Shown piece after piece: positions 52,638-61,751 of a stretch of 64,000 nucleotides of DNA. Numbering within the stretch: the stretch's first letter is position 1; every line of letters begins with the position of its first letter. The DNA comes from Flavobacterium sp. (GTDB taxonomy: Bacteria; Bacteroidota; Bacteroidia; Flavobacteriales; Flavobacteriaceae). Made by a program: the position numbers and the translations under genes. A model generated the notes under the pieces. It was not told the origin of the DNA. It ran no database searches and saw only the letters and a program-made list of their open reading frames with translations. The stretch spans positions 36,909 to 100,908 of the forward strand of contig JAHEZJ010000025.1 in assembly GCA_023251135.1 (NCBI GenBank), read 5' to 3'.

Positions 52638-53534
52638 ATGTCGATAGCAGTAAACAACATATCAAAAAGTTACGGAACTCAAAAAGCGCTAAACGAAATT
52701 TCATTCTCTATAGAAAAAGGAGAAATCGTCGGATTTCTTGGTCCAAACGGAGCAGGAAAATCTACATTAATGAAAATTTTGACCACCTATTTGTTGTCAG
52801 ATAACGGCTCAGCCCTTGTAAACGGTCATGATGTCATGACGGACGCGAAAGCAGTTCAACGGTCTATTGGCTATTTACCCGAACACAATCCGTTGTATTT
52901 GGATTTGTATGTTCGTGAGTATTTGGCTTTTAATGCCGATGTTTATCAGGTTCCAAAATCAAGAATCGAAGAAGTCATTCAACTGACAGGACTGTCAGGT
53001 GAAAGCCATAAAAAAATAGGACAATTATCTAAAGGATACCGTCAGCGTGTGGGACTTGCCAATGCTTTACTGCACGATCCGGAGGTTCTGATTCTGGATG
53101 AACCTACTACCGGACTGGATCCCAATCAGTTGATGGAAATTCGAAACGTAATCAAAAATGTAGGGAAAAATAAAACCGTTTTTCTGTCTACACACATTAT
53201 GCAGGAAGTAGAAGCCATTTGCGACCGTGTCATTATTATTGACAGAGGGCAAATTGTGGCCGACAAAAAATTAGACCACCTGGTTTCTGAAGATAAAGCA
53301 CAAGTAATTGAGGTTGAATTTGACTATCAGATCGAAGAACAGCTTTTGGCAAAACTGGAAAACATTACGGCTTATAAAAATACGCATGATATGACCTGGG
53401 AGCTTACTTTTGTGGCTGACAAAGATATGCGTCCGGCTATTTTTGATTTTGCCAATGCAAATGGATTAAAAACACTACAGCTGAATCAGAAAAATAAAAA
53501 CCTGGAAGCCGTTTTTAGGGAAATCACAAAATAA
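52638..53534 (+). CDS. gldA: Gliding motility ABC transporter ATP-binding protein GldA
   Basis: A 298-residue ABC ATPase. Walker A GPNGAGKST at 35-43, signature LSKGYRQ at 130-136 and Walker B LILDEP at 151-156 with the H-loop at STHIMQEVE are intact. After residue ~215 there is the C-terminal extension common to GldA-type subunits. GldA is known to work with the membrane proteins GldF and GldG, which are not in this window. gldA standing apart from gldFG is the arrangement in F. johnsoniae. Followed by a terminator. Confidence 0.9.
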   Translation: MSIAVNNISKSYGTQKALNEISFSIEKGEIVGFLGPNGAGKSTLMKILTTYLLSDNGSALVNGHDVMTDAKAVQRSIGYLPEHNPLYLDLYVREYLAFNADVYQVPKSRIEEVIQLTGLSGESHKKIGQLSKGYRQRVGLANALLHDPEVLILDEPTTGLDPNQLMEIRNVIKNVGKNKTVFLSTHIMQEVEAICDRVIIIDRGQIVADKKLDHLVSEDKAQVIEVEFDYQIEEQLLAKLENITAYKNTHDMTWELTFVADKDMRPAIFDFANANGLKTLQLNQKNKNLEAVFREITK

Positions 53535-54035
53535 ACCATCGGGACTCCGCTTCTTTTTAAAGCTAAAACCAATTTATTCCGCTTCGGGATAAATTGGTTT
53601 TCTTTTTTTACTCCGCTTCCCTTCTTCCCTTTTTCCAAAATCCATGAAGCCTTGTTTTTGCTGGTTTCAGCATCGATTTTACCTCCTTATTTTCAATTTC
53701 TCACTTTTTTGCAAAAATAAAAACCCTTAAAAATCAAGGAGTTAAAATATTTGTCGCAAATTTTAACTATATTTATTTAGACTTATTATAAATAGTGTTA
53801 TATTTGACAACTGAAACTTCAAATAACATTCCATGTTTTCCATACTCCTCCCTATAAAAACGACCGTTTTCAAGTTATCAAACCGTTTGTCACTTCTTCA
53901 AGATATGCTTTCTGACAAACTCGAACAGCTCGTTTTACAGTAGAAAACGACTGCCAGAGAATATCAACTTTCTGCTTATACGCCAGATAAACAAATTACT
54001 TTAAATCCCCTATCGCATAAAATATTACAAACATC
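53535..54035. other. Intergenic region upstream of the barrel receptor (501 bases)
   Basis: After the gldA terminator I see no repeat. A 36-codon ATG frame at 53833-53943 (ending LSDKLEQLVLQ) is open but has no family and may be chance. The rest is AT-rich leader sequence. Confidence 0.5.
53565..53608 (+). terminator. Terminator of gldA
   Basis: Stem aaaaccaatttatt (53565-53578) with ataaattggtttt (53589-53601) followed by seven T. Confidence 0.8.
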
Positions 54036-56156
54036 ATGAAGCATATTATAACATCTATTGTACTCGCATTTTCAGTCTACGGATACTCGCAGACAGAAAA
54101 GGGAAGAGACAGCATCGTCGAAACCTCGATCAATGCATTAGATGAAATTGTAATCACAAAAAAGAAGGTTTTATATACTCAAAAATCAGATCGATTGGTT
54201 TTTAATGTCGAAAACAGCATTGTTTCTGAAGGAGGTACTGCTTTAGACGTTTTATCACGCGCTCCGGGCGTTGTCGTGTCTCAGGACGGAGAGTTATCGA
54301 TTCGCGGACAACAGGGTGTCGGGGTGATGATTAATGGTAAATTAACGCAGCTTTCGCAAAAAGAACTGGCCAATTATCTAAAGTCAACCACCTCATCCAA
54401 TATCAAACAAATTGAAGTGATTACCAATCCTTCTTCAAAATACGACGCTACCGGAAAAGCCGGAATTATTAATATTGTTCTAAAAAAAACTAATGCAGGC
54501 GGACTTAAAGGAACGGTGTTTACCAACTATGGAAGAGGCCGTAAAAACCGAACAAATTCGGGCGTAAACCTGAGCTACAACAAAGATAAGTTTGGCGTTT
54601 ACGGAAATTACAGTTACACTTTCAGAGGCGAGGAAGAACGCAAAGAATTCGATCAGATTCAATATACGGACAATACCCGTCAAACTATTTCGACAAAAAA
54701 CCATCAGACTTCGGTTACCGATGAACCGCTGACTTCTAATAATTTTAAGATTGGAACCACTTATGAGGTTTCTCCTAAAACCAATTTAGAAGTGTATGTG
54801 GATGCAAAACTGGGCCGTTACGAAAACATTGCCAATGGTAAAAACACCTTGCTGAATGCCTTAGATCAGGTACAGTTTGATGCCTTTACCTACAATGACA
54901 GCAAAGAAAAATGGAACGATTATACCTATGGTTTCTCCGGCGTTCACAAGTTTAATACCGAAGGAAAAAACATGTCTTTTGATTTTGAGTACGAAACATC
55001 AAAGTTCAGATCAAATCAGTTTCAGAGTGCCAAAAACACCAATCCTACAGCTGTAGCGGTTAACGACCGCAGAGGTTTTATTCCGTCGCAGCTGCGTGTT
55101 TTTACAGGAAAAATTGATTTCGTCAATCCGTTAAAAGAAAAACAATCTATCGAATGGGGAGTTAAAGCCAGTGTGAAAAACAATGACAATCCATCGGTTT
55201 ATGAATATTACGACAACAATCAATGGATCGTTGATGTTAATTCAACCAATCATTTTGAATACAAAGAGCAAATTTATGCCGCTTACGCCAATTATAAATA
55301 CCAACTTGAGAATTTCAATATTCAGGGAGGTTTAAGAACCGAATATACGGCCATAAATATTTTACAGAAAACCTTAAATGAAGAGCACAAAGACGATTAT
55401 TTAAAGTGGTTTCCAAGTGTTTCTTTGAAATATGAGTTAAGCAGCGATCATTCTTTGCACGCCTCGTATAGTAAAAGAATCAACAGACCAAGTCAGTTTG
55501 ATTTAAATCCGTTTCGTTTTTATGACGATTCATTCAACTATTCACAGGGAAATCCGAATCTGGTTCCTGAGATTACACATTCAACAGAAATTGGATATGC
55601 CTGGAAAAGTGCTTTTATGGCTTCGTTGTATTTCAGCAAAACCAAAGACGTTTTTACAGAGGTTTACGATTACAATCCTGCCAATAACACCACGGTGACC
55701 TCTCAAATTAATGTGGCGAAATCATACAATTATGGGGCAAACATTACCAATACAGCCGAAATTTACAAATGGTGGTCGGTGAATACCCTTTTCAATATTT
55801 TCGAAAACAGGTTTATGGGGAATGTGGTGAATACGGATAAAATTGACCCGATTGTGACTTTGAATCTAAGTGTTCAAAATTCCTTTACGATCACCGAAAG
55901 CTGGAAAGCCGAAGCCAATGCACAATACCAGTCAAAATCTAATCTTGGGATTTATGAAAGAGATGCTTTTTTTGATTTTAGTATTGGTATTTCAAAACAG
56001 GTGCTGGCTAAAAAAGGAAATATCAAACTTAATATTACAGACATTTTTAATACTAATAATTTTCACATCAATTCGGTTATAGCGCAAACGAGCATCAATA
56101 AAAGATACGATCTTGACAATCGTATTGCCACTATAGCCTTTACATACAGAATTTAA
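54036..56156 (+). CDS. TonB-receptor-like outer-membrane barrel protein
   Basis: A 706-residue outer-membrane protein with a signal peptide (about 1-18). The plug region starts almost at once (TALDVLSRAPGVVVSQDGEL, then SIRGQQGVGVMINGKLTQLS and IEVITNPSSKYDATGKAGII). A 22-strand-like barrel follows (outer membrane protein beta-barrel family), ending in RIATIAFTYRI. The usual N-terminal carboxypeptidase-regulatory-like domain of this subfamily is missing. No SusD partner adjoins it. The ligand is unknown; some relatives take up peptides or metal chelates. Confidence 0.87.
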   Translation: MKHIITSIVLAFSVYGYSQTEKGRDSIVETSINALDEIVITKKKVLYTQKSDRLVFNVENSIVSEGGTALDVLSRAPGVVVSQDGELSIRGQQGVGVMINGKLTQLSQKELANYLKSTTSSNIKQIEVITNPSSKYDATGKAGIINIVLKKTNAGGLKGTVFTNYGRGRKNRTNSGVNLSYNKDKFGVYGNYSYTFRGEEERKEFDQIQYTDNTRQTISTKNHQTSVTDEPLTSNNFKIGTTYEVSPKTNLEVYVDAKLGRYENIANGKNTLLNALDQVQFDAFTYNDSKEKWNDYTYGFSGVHKFNTEGKNMSFDFEYETSKFRSNQFQSAKNTNPTAVAVNDRRGFIPSQLRVFTGKIDFVNPLKEKQSIEWGVKASVKNNDNPSVYEYYDNNQWIVDVNSTNHFEYKEQIYAAYANYKYQLENFNIQGGLRTEYTAINILQKTLNEEHKDDYLKWFPSVSLKYELSSDHSLHASYSKRINRPSQFDLNPFRFYDDSFNYSQGNPNLVPEITHSTEIGYAWKSAFMASLYFSKTKDVFTEVYDYNPANNTTVTSQINVAKSYNYGANITNTAEIYKWWSVNTLFNIFENRFMGNVVNTDKIDPIVTLNLSVQNSFTITESWKAEANAQYQSKSNLGIYERDAFFDFSIGISKQVLAKKGNIKLNITDIFNTNNFHINSVIAQTSINKRYDLDNRIATIAFTYRI

Positions 56157-56583
56157 TATTTTGGATCTTTAGTTTCCTTGTTTTTGTTTTTTTTTTGAAT
56201 GAAAGAGCCTGTTTGTAGTTAGCAGGCTCTTTTTGTTTGTGGGGTTAACCGTAAAGCATAGTATTTTTGCTCGCTAAGACGCAGAGACGCAAAGTTTAAT
56301 TTTCTGACGCTTAACATCTTGTTGGGATTATTTATCCTGTAACACACTGCCACAAATAAAAAGCCTTAAAAATGATATTGACAACTTTGTCAGACTGAGC
56401 GAAGTCGAAGTCCCCCCAAAGTAATTCGACATACATAATTTCTACTTCTATTCGTCTGACAATTGAACAGACCTAGCTGCTTTTCATTCCTTACCAAGCA
56501 AAAAAAGTCTTTTGAGGAATCTTACTTCACACAAAAGACTTTAAGGAAACTAACTAACACTAAACAACTAAAATCAGATGAAT
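56157..56583. other. Gene-free intergenic region (427 bases)
   Basis: It holds the terminator, an acgcagagacgcaaag tract (56278-56295) of the kind frequent between flavobacterial genes, and a ctgagcgaagtcgaag arm (56396-56411) related to 13594. No gene is visible. Confidence 0.6.
56202..56237 (+). terminator. Terminator after the barrel receptor
   Basis: Stem aaagagcctg (56202-56211) with caggctcttt (56223-56232) and a T-run. Confidence 0.8.
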
Positions 56584-57738
56584 TTACCCTTTTGATTTTA
56601 GTTTTTTCTTTCTTCCCCACCAGATATAAAATCCGGTAATGGGTAAACTGGCACAGATTAAACTGGCGGTGAAATAAATGATCTTGGTCGACAATCCTCC
56701 TATTGCACCAATATGGAGACTGTAATTCGATCGCATCAACCAATCTGAAAAACGCTCGTTACCAATATATTTTTCTGATTTCGGAAGTAATTCAAGCGTT
56801 TTAGAGTCAAAATACAAATCTCTCCAAATGCCTTTATGCATATCTGTACAGGCATAAAAATCATCTTTTGGATCATCGGGAAAATGAATGATGACCGCTT
56901 CTTTATTTTCCTGAGCAATTTCTGTCCGAACCTTTTTCCAGATAAAATCGGCAGCGACCAGCTTGTCCAGTTGGGGCTTAGACAGAGGCTTTGCGACCGA
57001 AACCGTTTGTTCTTTTACTTCTTCCCATCCGCCACTAATCCAGTACGTACTTTCTCTTAACCAATGAAAACTCATTAACAATCCGGTAAACGAAATTAAT
57101 AGCGCCAGTATAAGTACATAAAACCCCATTACATTGTGCAAATCATAGTTGAGACGTTTGAATTTAGCATCCCACTTTACTTTAAAACTGCTGTTAATGG
57201 TCGTTTTGTTCCATTTTTTCGGAAACCATAATATCAATCCACTTATCAGTAAAAAGAAAAAAATAAAGGTTGCCCAGGCTGTGATCTGCGCCCCAATATC
57301 CCGTTCCAGCCAAAGATTTCGATGTCCTTCATCGATAATATGAAAGAAATCTTCATGATCTACCATTCCGGTAATTTTAGCCGTATAGGGATTTACATAA
57401 ATCAACGAATCCGATTCGATATCGACTTTAACTGATTTGTCTAAACCATTATACCAGACCCCATGAATTTCTTTGTTGGGCAGTACTTTTTGTACCGCGG
57501 CATAAATTTGAGAAGGAGGCAACAATCGCTCCGGACTTTGGGCCTCGACATTGAGCCAGGGCGAGGTAAGCTGTTTGATTTCATGCTCAAAAACCAATAT
57601 GCAACCGGTAATTGCCATAATAAATACAATTATTCCCGAAGCAAGTCCCAGCCATAAGTGCAGCCAGGCATTGATTTTACTAAAACGTGATTTTCCTTTA
57701 TTGGGCGGCTTGCCGGTACGGCTTTTAAAAATATTCAT
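56584..57738 (-). CDS. PepSY-associated transmembrane protein (iron-uptake locus)
   Basis: A 384-residue inner-membrane protein with four transmembrane helices at about 27-50 (GLASGIIVFIMAITGCILVF), 155-180, 205-230 and 350-372. It has PepSY-type periplasmic domains between helices 1 and 2. The first HLWLGLASG stretch and the FHxxxG-like region (EDFFHIIDEGHRNLWL) are typical. Relatives are thought to be inner-membrane iron-chelate reductases (FhuF-independent), acting on siderophores or haem after uptake. It is the third gene of a minus-strand group with a DUF4374 protein and a TonB receptor. Confidence 0.88.
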   Translation of the reverse strand: MNIFKSRTGKPPNKGKSRFSKINAWLHLWLGLASGIIVFIMAITGCILVFEHEIKQLTSPWLNVEAQSPERLLPPSQIYAAVQKVLPNKEIHGVWYNGLDKSVKVDIESDSLIYVNPYTAKITGMVDHEDFFHIIDEGHRNLWLERDIGAQITAWATFIFFFLLISGLILWFPKKWNKTTINSSFKVKWDAKFKRLNYDLHNVMGFYVLILALLISFTGLLMSFHWLRESTYWISGGWEEVKEQTVSVAKPLSKPQLDKLVAADFIWKKVRTEIAQENKEAVIIHFPDDPKDDFYACTDMHKGIWRDLYFDSKTLELLPKSEKYIGNERFSDWLMRSNYSLHIGAIGGLSTKIIYFTASLICASLPITGFYIWWGRKKKLKSKG

Positions 57739-57777
57739 TGCAATAATAATTAGGAGCTAAAACAGAATTTATAAACA

Positions 57778-57816
57778 AAACGGTTTGAGGATTGTTTCGT
57801 AATCCTCAAACCGTTT
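57778..57816 (-). terminator. Strong hairpin between the DUF4374 and PepSY genes
   Basis: Perfect 16-base arms (57778-57793, 57801-57816) with a 7-base loop. On the minus strand it follows the DUF4374 stop by 15 bases, so it could end or attenuate the message before the PepSY gene. Confidence 0.7.
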
Positions 57817-57830
57817 AAAGGGGCATTACT

Positions 57831-59075
57831 TTAGTAGGTAAGTTTACCAATTGAAGGCAAGTAAAGACCTTCTTTGATAAGCGCTCCGGCTTTTGCAGTT
57901 CCGGTTGCAATATCAATTTGGTACACGCGGGCTTGTTCTCCTGTTACAAAACTTTTGTACGCTTTTCCGTTTTCTACAAACATACTTCCCAATCCGAAGA
58001 ATTCATCTCCTCCGTGATCCGGCAATCCTGTAACGGCTAAAATGGTTTTGGCTGATAAGTCAAGTATAGCCGACTTGAAAATAGGTTTGGTACCAAGGAA
58101 ACTATAAACGGAATTGACAGCATCAACCTCGTTAGGAACATAAGAGATAAAAACTTTTTCTCCTCCTAAAGGATACGCAGCAAGAACTTTTCCTTTTAAC
58201 GTACTTGACTGAAGGTCGAAAAAGTAACCCGGATCAAACTTGGCATCGCCTTTTCTAATGCGTAAAACTCCCGAAGAAACTCCTGTAACCGGATAACCTC
58301 CTGCACGGGCATTAGACGAGAATGTATAAACATCTCCTGATTCTGTCTGAACAATTCCGGTATTGGTATAATAAAGTCCAATGGCGGTTGTTCTTGCATC
58401 TTTTATGGTGCTTACATATTCTAAAGAAGGGTATTTGTAAACTCTTACCGTAGCATCCGATGATAATACTTTATTGGTTCCGTCACTAACATCTTTGGTG
58501 TAAACCGGAACAAAAAGTTTATCTCCGGAAACTGCTGCTCCAGTTGGCCAGTACAATATTTTTTTGTTTGCCGGATTAACGCTAAAATCGTTAAACTTAC
58601 GGCCATCGATAGAAACTGTAGTAGGATTGTAAATCATCAATTCATAATCAGATGAACTACCGTCCCAGGTTGCCCCAATATTGATCATTTTTTTATCGTC
58701 GGTATATCCTACAGCATAAGAAGACTCGAAAGAAAGTTTATCTCCTGCTGCCAACTTTCCGGTATTGTTCAAACGAAACGATACCGATCCTTCGTCTCCG
58801 GTACTTAGGGCAAAAAAGGTATTATTCACCGGAAAACAGCTTCCTTCCTGCTCGATTCCAACTCCTTTTGCACTAATTTCTCCGGTCATTAACTGATCTG
58901 TAGAATTAAAATCCAATATGTACTGTGTGTAATCGGCCAACCAGTACGATGCAACATATTTAGTTCCATTTACAGCTGGCGTTTCCTCTTTCGACGAATC
59001 ATCACTGCTGCATGAAAAGGTAGATAATGACAGAAAAGCCAATGCAAAGCATTTTGCGAATTTGTTTACAAACAT
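57831..59075 (-). CDS. DUF4374 lipoprotein
   Basis: A 414-residue lipoprotein (signal to Cys22, SLSTFSCSSDDSS). Repeated beta-strand units (NGTKYVASYWLADYTQYILD, KGVGIEQEGSCFPVNNTFFA) suggest a beta-propeller. DUF4374 proteins are typically encoded beside TonB receptors and PepSY proteins in Bacteroidota and are induced under iron limitation. Here the TonB receptor gene is 37 bases upstream on the same strand. The likely job is binding or delivery of an iron chelate at the outer membrane; the ligand is not known. Confidence 0.88.
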   Translation of the reverse strand: MFVNKFAKCFALAFLSLSTFSCSSDDSSKEETPAVNGTKYVASYWLADYTQYILDFNSTDQLMTGEISAKGVGIEQEGSCFPVNNTFFALSTGDEGSVSFRLNNTGKLAAGDKLSFESSYAVGYTDDKKMINIGATWDGSSSDYELMIYNPTTVSIDGRKFNDFSVNPANKKILYWPTGAAVSGDKLFVPVYTKDVSDGTNKVLSSDATVRVYKYPSLEYVSTIKDARTTAIGLYYTNTGIVQTESGDVYTFSSNARAGGYPVTGVSSGVLRIRKGDAKFDPGYFFDLQSSTLKGKVLAAYPLGGEKVFISYVPNEVDAVNSVYSFLGTKPIFKSAILDLSAKTILAVTGLPDHGGDEFFGLGSMFVENGKAYKSFVTGEQARVYQIDIATGTAKAGALIKEGLYLPSIGKLTY

Positions 59076-59112
59076 GATTATAATTATTTAAGGGGTTATT
59101 ATTAAAATTGAA

Positions 59113-61458
59113 TTACTGCAGAAAGTATCTGAATTTCACTGAAAAAGCGCGTCCTGGTTTTTGAACCTTAAAGTAGTCGTACACCTTTACATCCGTAATA
59201 TTTCGGCACTCGAAAGCCAGATTGTATTTGCCGTGCAGGAAAGAATAAGCCACCATGGCATTTTGTGTAAATTGCTCCGGGATTGCTTTTTTGGTTTCCA
59301 GACTTCCCAATACCGGCCATGTCAGGTAAAAAGCATCGATATAATTGGCACTTAGGTTTAAAGAAAGTTTATCGTCCTGGTATCTGATGTTTTTAAAATT
59401 AAACGTCAGGTCAGCATTTCCGTAAAAGATTGGAACGTTGGGCAATTGCGCATTATACAAGGCGTCAGGGCTGGTTGTTCCCGTTTTGAATTTGTTTTTA
59501 TTGAGGCTTTTTTGATAGGTTCCGTTTACTTCAAAATTTACGAAGTCTTTATACCCGTATCTCAAAACACCGTCAACACCTGTTATTTGTACGTTTTGAA
59601 GGTTTTCATAAACGGTTTTGTCACCCTCTTGTCTTTCTCTGATAAAATCTTTTGCTTCTCTGTAAATGATACTCGTTTCGGCATTAAAGTGGTTTTTGCT
59701 GTTCTGTGTATTAAAAGCCAGTCCCAGATTGGCATTGTCACTACTTTCCGGTTTTAATCCGATGTTACTGTTTATGGTCAACCCGTCACCCAGCATTTCT
59801 GTAGCCGATGGCAAACGATAAGCATGCTCATAAGAACCTTTAATTTGAAATTGTTCGGACAAATGGTAGGCTGAAGTTGCGCCATAACCATAATTTGTCG
59901 ACGATAAAGATTGTGTTACATTGTTGACAATCATTTGAGTGGCCAAATCAAACATTTTTCCAAAACCCGAAATCGCCAATCGGTTATCGAGACCACTAAA
60001 ATTGTAACTCAGTCCCAGTATATTTTTATCAATAGTGGGTTCGCCCAGTTCAACGACTCTTAAGTATTCATTGGTTTCTTTACGTTTGTATCCTAAATAA
60101 GAGTAGTTAACCGCCAATGAATGCTGTTCATTTAGCTGATATTTTAGATTTGTTATGACCTGCGAATTGGTCTCATCATAAACATACAGGGTTTTATTTC
60201 CTAGCTCCCCCTTATCATTGGTTCCGGCAAATTGTCGGTACACATAATTCCCTGTCCAGTCGTACACTCTTGACGAAGTATCTACTGAACGGTTATTTAC
60301 TAAAGCATAAGTCGAGTTAACACTCAAGGACAATCCCTTGGTAAAAAGGTCACTTTTTTTGAATTTCAGCGAAGTAATAAAACTTTCACTATCTGTAAAG
60401 GCCTGCCCTACGACTTTTTGCATTGTTCTTCCCTGCTGAATTTCCTTTTTGTTACCGGCTACCGCAAAACCAACAAGCAGATAATCGGCAAAACTTTTGT
60501 TTTTAAACCCGGCTTCGGCCATTATGGTTCCCGATTTATATGCATCATGAAAATGCTTGTATTTTTGTTCCGGCAAGAACTTCGAGGTGTTTTTATCCAC
60601 CACGCTTACATCTACTTTATAATCGTTGTCGGCATAATTTGTAAAAGCGTTAATGTTGGCGATAAAACCATCTCTGCCCGAGAATCTGGTATTTATTGCA
60701 GCTCTGTGGGTGTTAAACGAACCGTAACTGTAAGAAGCATCAATGTAGCGGTTTACATTTTTGTTGGTAACAATATTCACAGCACCACCCAGCGCATCGG
60801 CTCCCAGTTCTATAGGAACAACTCCTTTGTAAACATCGATTCGTTCAGCCATGTTTACCGGAATGTTGTTGAGCGTAAGGGCTGAACCGTAGCTGTCCAT
60901 AGGTATTCCGTCCAGAAAGAATTTAACCTGATTCCCGGAGAAACCATTCAGCGAAAAGTTAAACGCGGATCCCAATCCTCCATATTCCCGAATACGGACT
61001 CCGGTCGTTTTATTCAAAACCTGATTCAAATCAGCCGATGTATTGTAGGTTTTCTTTAAATCTATGGCAGTAATGTTGTAAGCCTGCTCGCGTGCTCTTT
61101 GCACTTTCGACTTTCCGGTTACTGCAACTTCGTTTAAAGCCGCCATATCTTCTTCCATCGTAATATTTTGAGTTGGTTTTCCACCCTGCTTCAAAAAAAC
61201 TGCCGCTTCGGTTGTTTTATACCCTATATGAGTAACAAGCAAAGTATAATCTCCCGGTTCGGCACTAATTGTATATTCTCCTTTATTGTTGGTTAGGGTC
61301 GTATAGGCTGTTCCTTTTAAAGCTACCGAAACCCCTTCGGCTGTTTTTCCCAAATGGGTAACAATAACTCCGGTTAAATTTACTTTGTTCTTTTGCGAGT
61401 GCCCCTGAAGTGAAGTCAAAAAAATGGCGATCAAGAGCATTAATCTACTTATTTGCAT
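59113..61458 (-). CDS. TonB-dependent receptor, iron-chelate type
   Basis: A 781-residue outer-membrane receptor. Signal peptide about 1-21, a carboxypeptidase-regulatory-like domain (NLTGVIVTHLGKTAEGVSVA) to ~105, then a plug with the TonB-box-adjacent start, TTGVRIREYGGLGSAFNFSL, GVVPIELGADALGGAVNIVT, and a 22-strand barrel ending in AFSVKFRYFLQ. It is the first gene of an uptake group with a DUF4374 lipoprotein and PepSY protein, so it most probably takes up a ferric siderophore or haem. The upstream region carries palindromic operator-like sites. Confidence 0.92.
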   Translation of the reverse strand: MQISRLMLLIAIFLTSLQGHSQKNKVNLTGVIVTHLGKTAEGVSVALKGTAYTTLTNNKGEYTISAEPGDYTLLVTHIGYKTTEAAVFLKQGGKPTQNITMEEDMAALNEVAVTGKSKVQRAREQAYNITAIDLKKTYNTSADLNQVLNKTTGVRIREYGGLGSAFNFSLNGFSGNQVKFFLDGIPMDSYGSALTLNNIPVNMAERIDVYKGVVPIELGADALGGAVNIVTNKNVNRYIDASYSYGSFNTHRAAINTRFSGRDGFIANINAFTNYADNDYKVDVSVVDKNTSKFLPEQKYKHFHDAYKSGTIMAEAGFKNKSFADYLLVGFAVAGNKKEIQQGRTMQKVVGQAFTDSESFITSLKFKKSDLFTKGLSLSVNSTYALVNNRSVDTSSRVYDWTGNYVYRQFAGTNDKGELGNKTLYVYDETNSQVITNLKYQLNEQHSLAVNYSYLGYKRKETNEYLRVVELGEPTIDKNILGLSYNFSGLDNRLAISGFGKMFDLATQMIVNNVTQSLSSTNYGYGATSAYHLSEQFQIKGSYEHAYRLPSATEMLGDGLTINSNIGLKPESSDNANLGLAFNTQNSKNHFNAETSIIYREAKDFIRERQEGDKTVYENLQNVQITGVDGVLRYGYKDFVNFEVNGTYQKSLNKNKFKTGTTSPDALYNAQLPNVPIFYGNADLTFNFKNIRYQDDKLSLNLSANYIDAFYLTWPVLGSLETKKAIPEQFTQNAMVAYSFLHGKYNLAFECRNITDVKVYDYFKVQKPGRAFSVKFRYFLQ

Positions 61459-61534
61459 CCGTTAAATTTTGGTTTGAAAATTAAATTAGCAACAAAATTA
61501 GGCTCTCAAAAGGGTTTTTCCTAACTATTTTTAA

Positions 61535-61607
61535 TTATTCTAAATAAGAATAATAATTAACTTTTAAACCTAAGAATAAATAACGAACAGACTAATTCTT
61601 AAAGAAT
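61535..61607. promoter_or_regulatory. Palindromic operator-like sites upstream of the TonB receptor
   Basis: A perfect TTATTCT / AGAATAA palindrome (61535-61553, 5-base spacer), a further AGAATAA (61573-61579) and attctt-a-aagaat (61595-61607) lie 80-150 bases before the receptor start. AT-rich repeats of this type fit a Fur-like or other iron-responsive operator; the factor is not shown. Confidence 0.45.
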
Positions 61608-61699
61608 AATTAAATTTAGCTTAAACTTTCATTAAGATTTTCTGGCATAAAAGCTAAAATTTCCGGAGTCCGTCTCCTTAAAATCTCAAAAAAGAGCAC

Positions 61700-61730
61700 A
61701 AAAAAGCCCGATCACAATGCGATCGGGCTC
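61700..61730 (-). terminator. Terminator of the decarboxylase gene
   Basis: gcccgatc (61706-61713) with gatcgggc (61721-61728), T-run on the minus strand, about 20 bases past the stop. Confidence 0.8.
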
Positions 61731-61751
61731 TCAAAAATTCGTTTAACAGGA

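Noticed and set aside
53833-53943. 36-codon frame upstream of the barrel receptor
   Set aside because: Open and helical-looking, but with no family, promoter or conservation that I can test.
60418-60885. 155-codon open frame opposite the TonB receptor
   Set aside because: Lies wholly within the clearly coding receptor gene and has no family resemblance.
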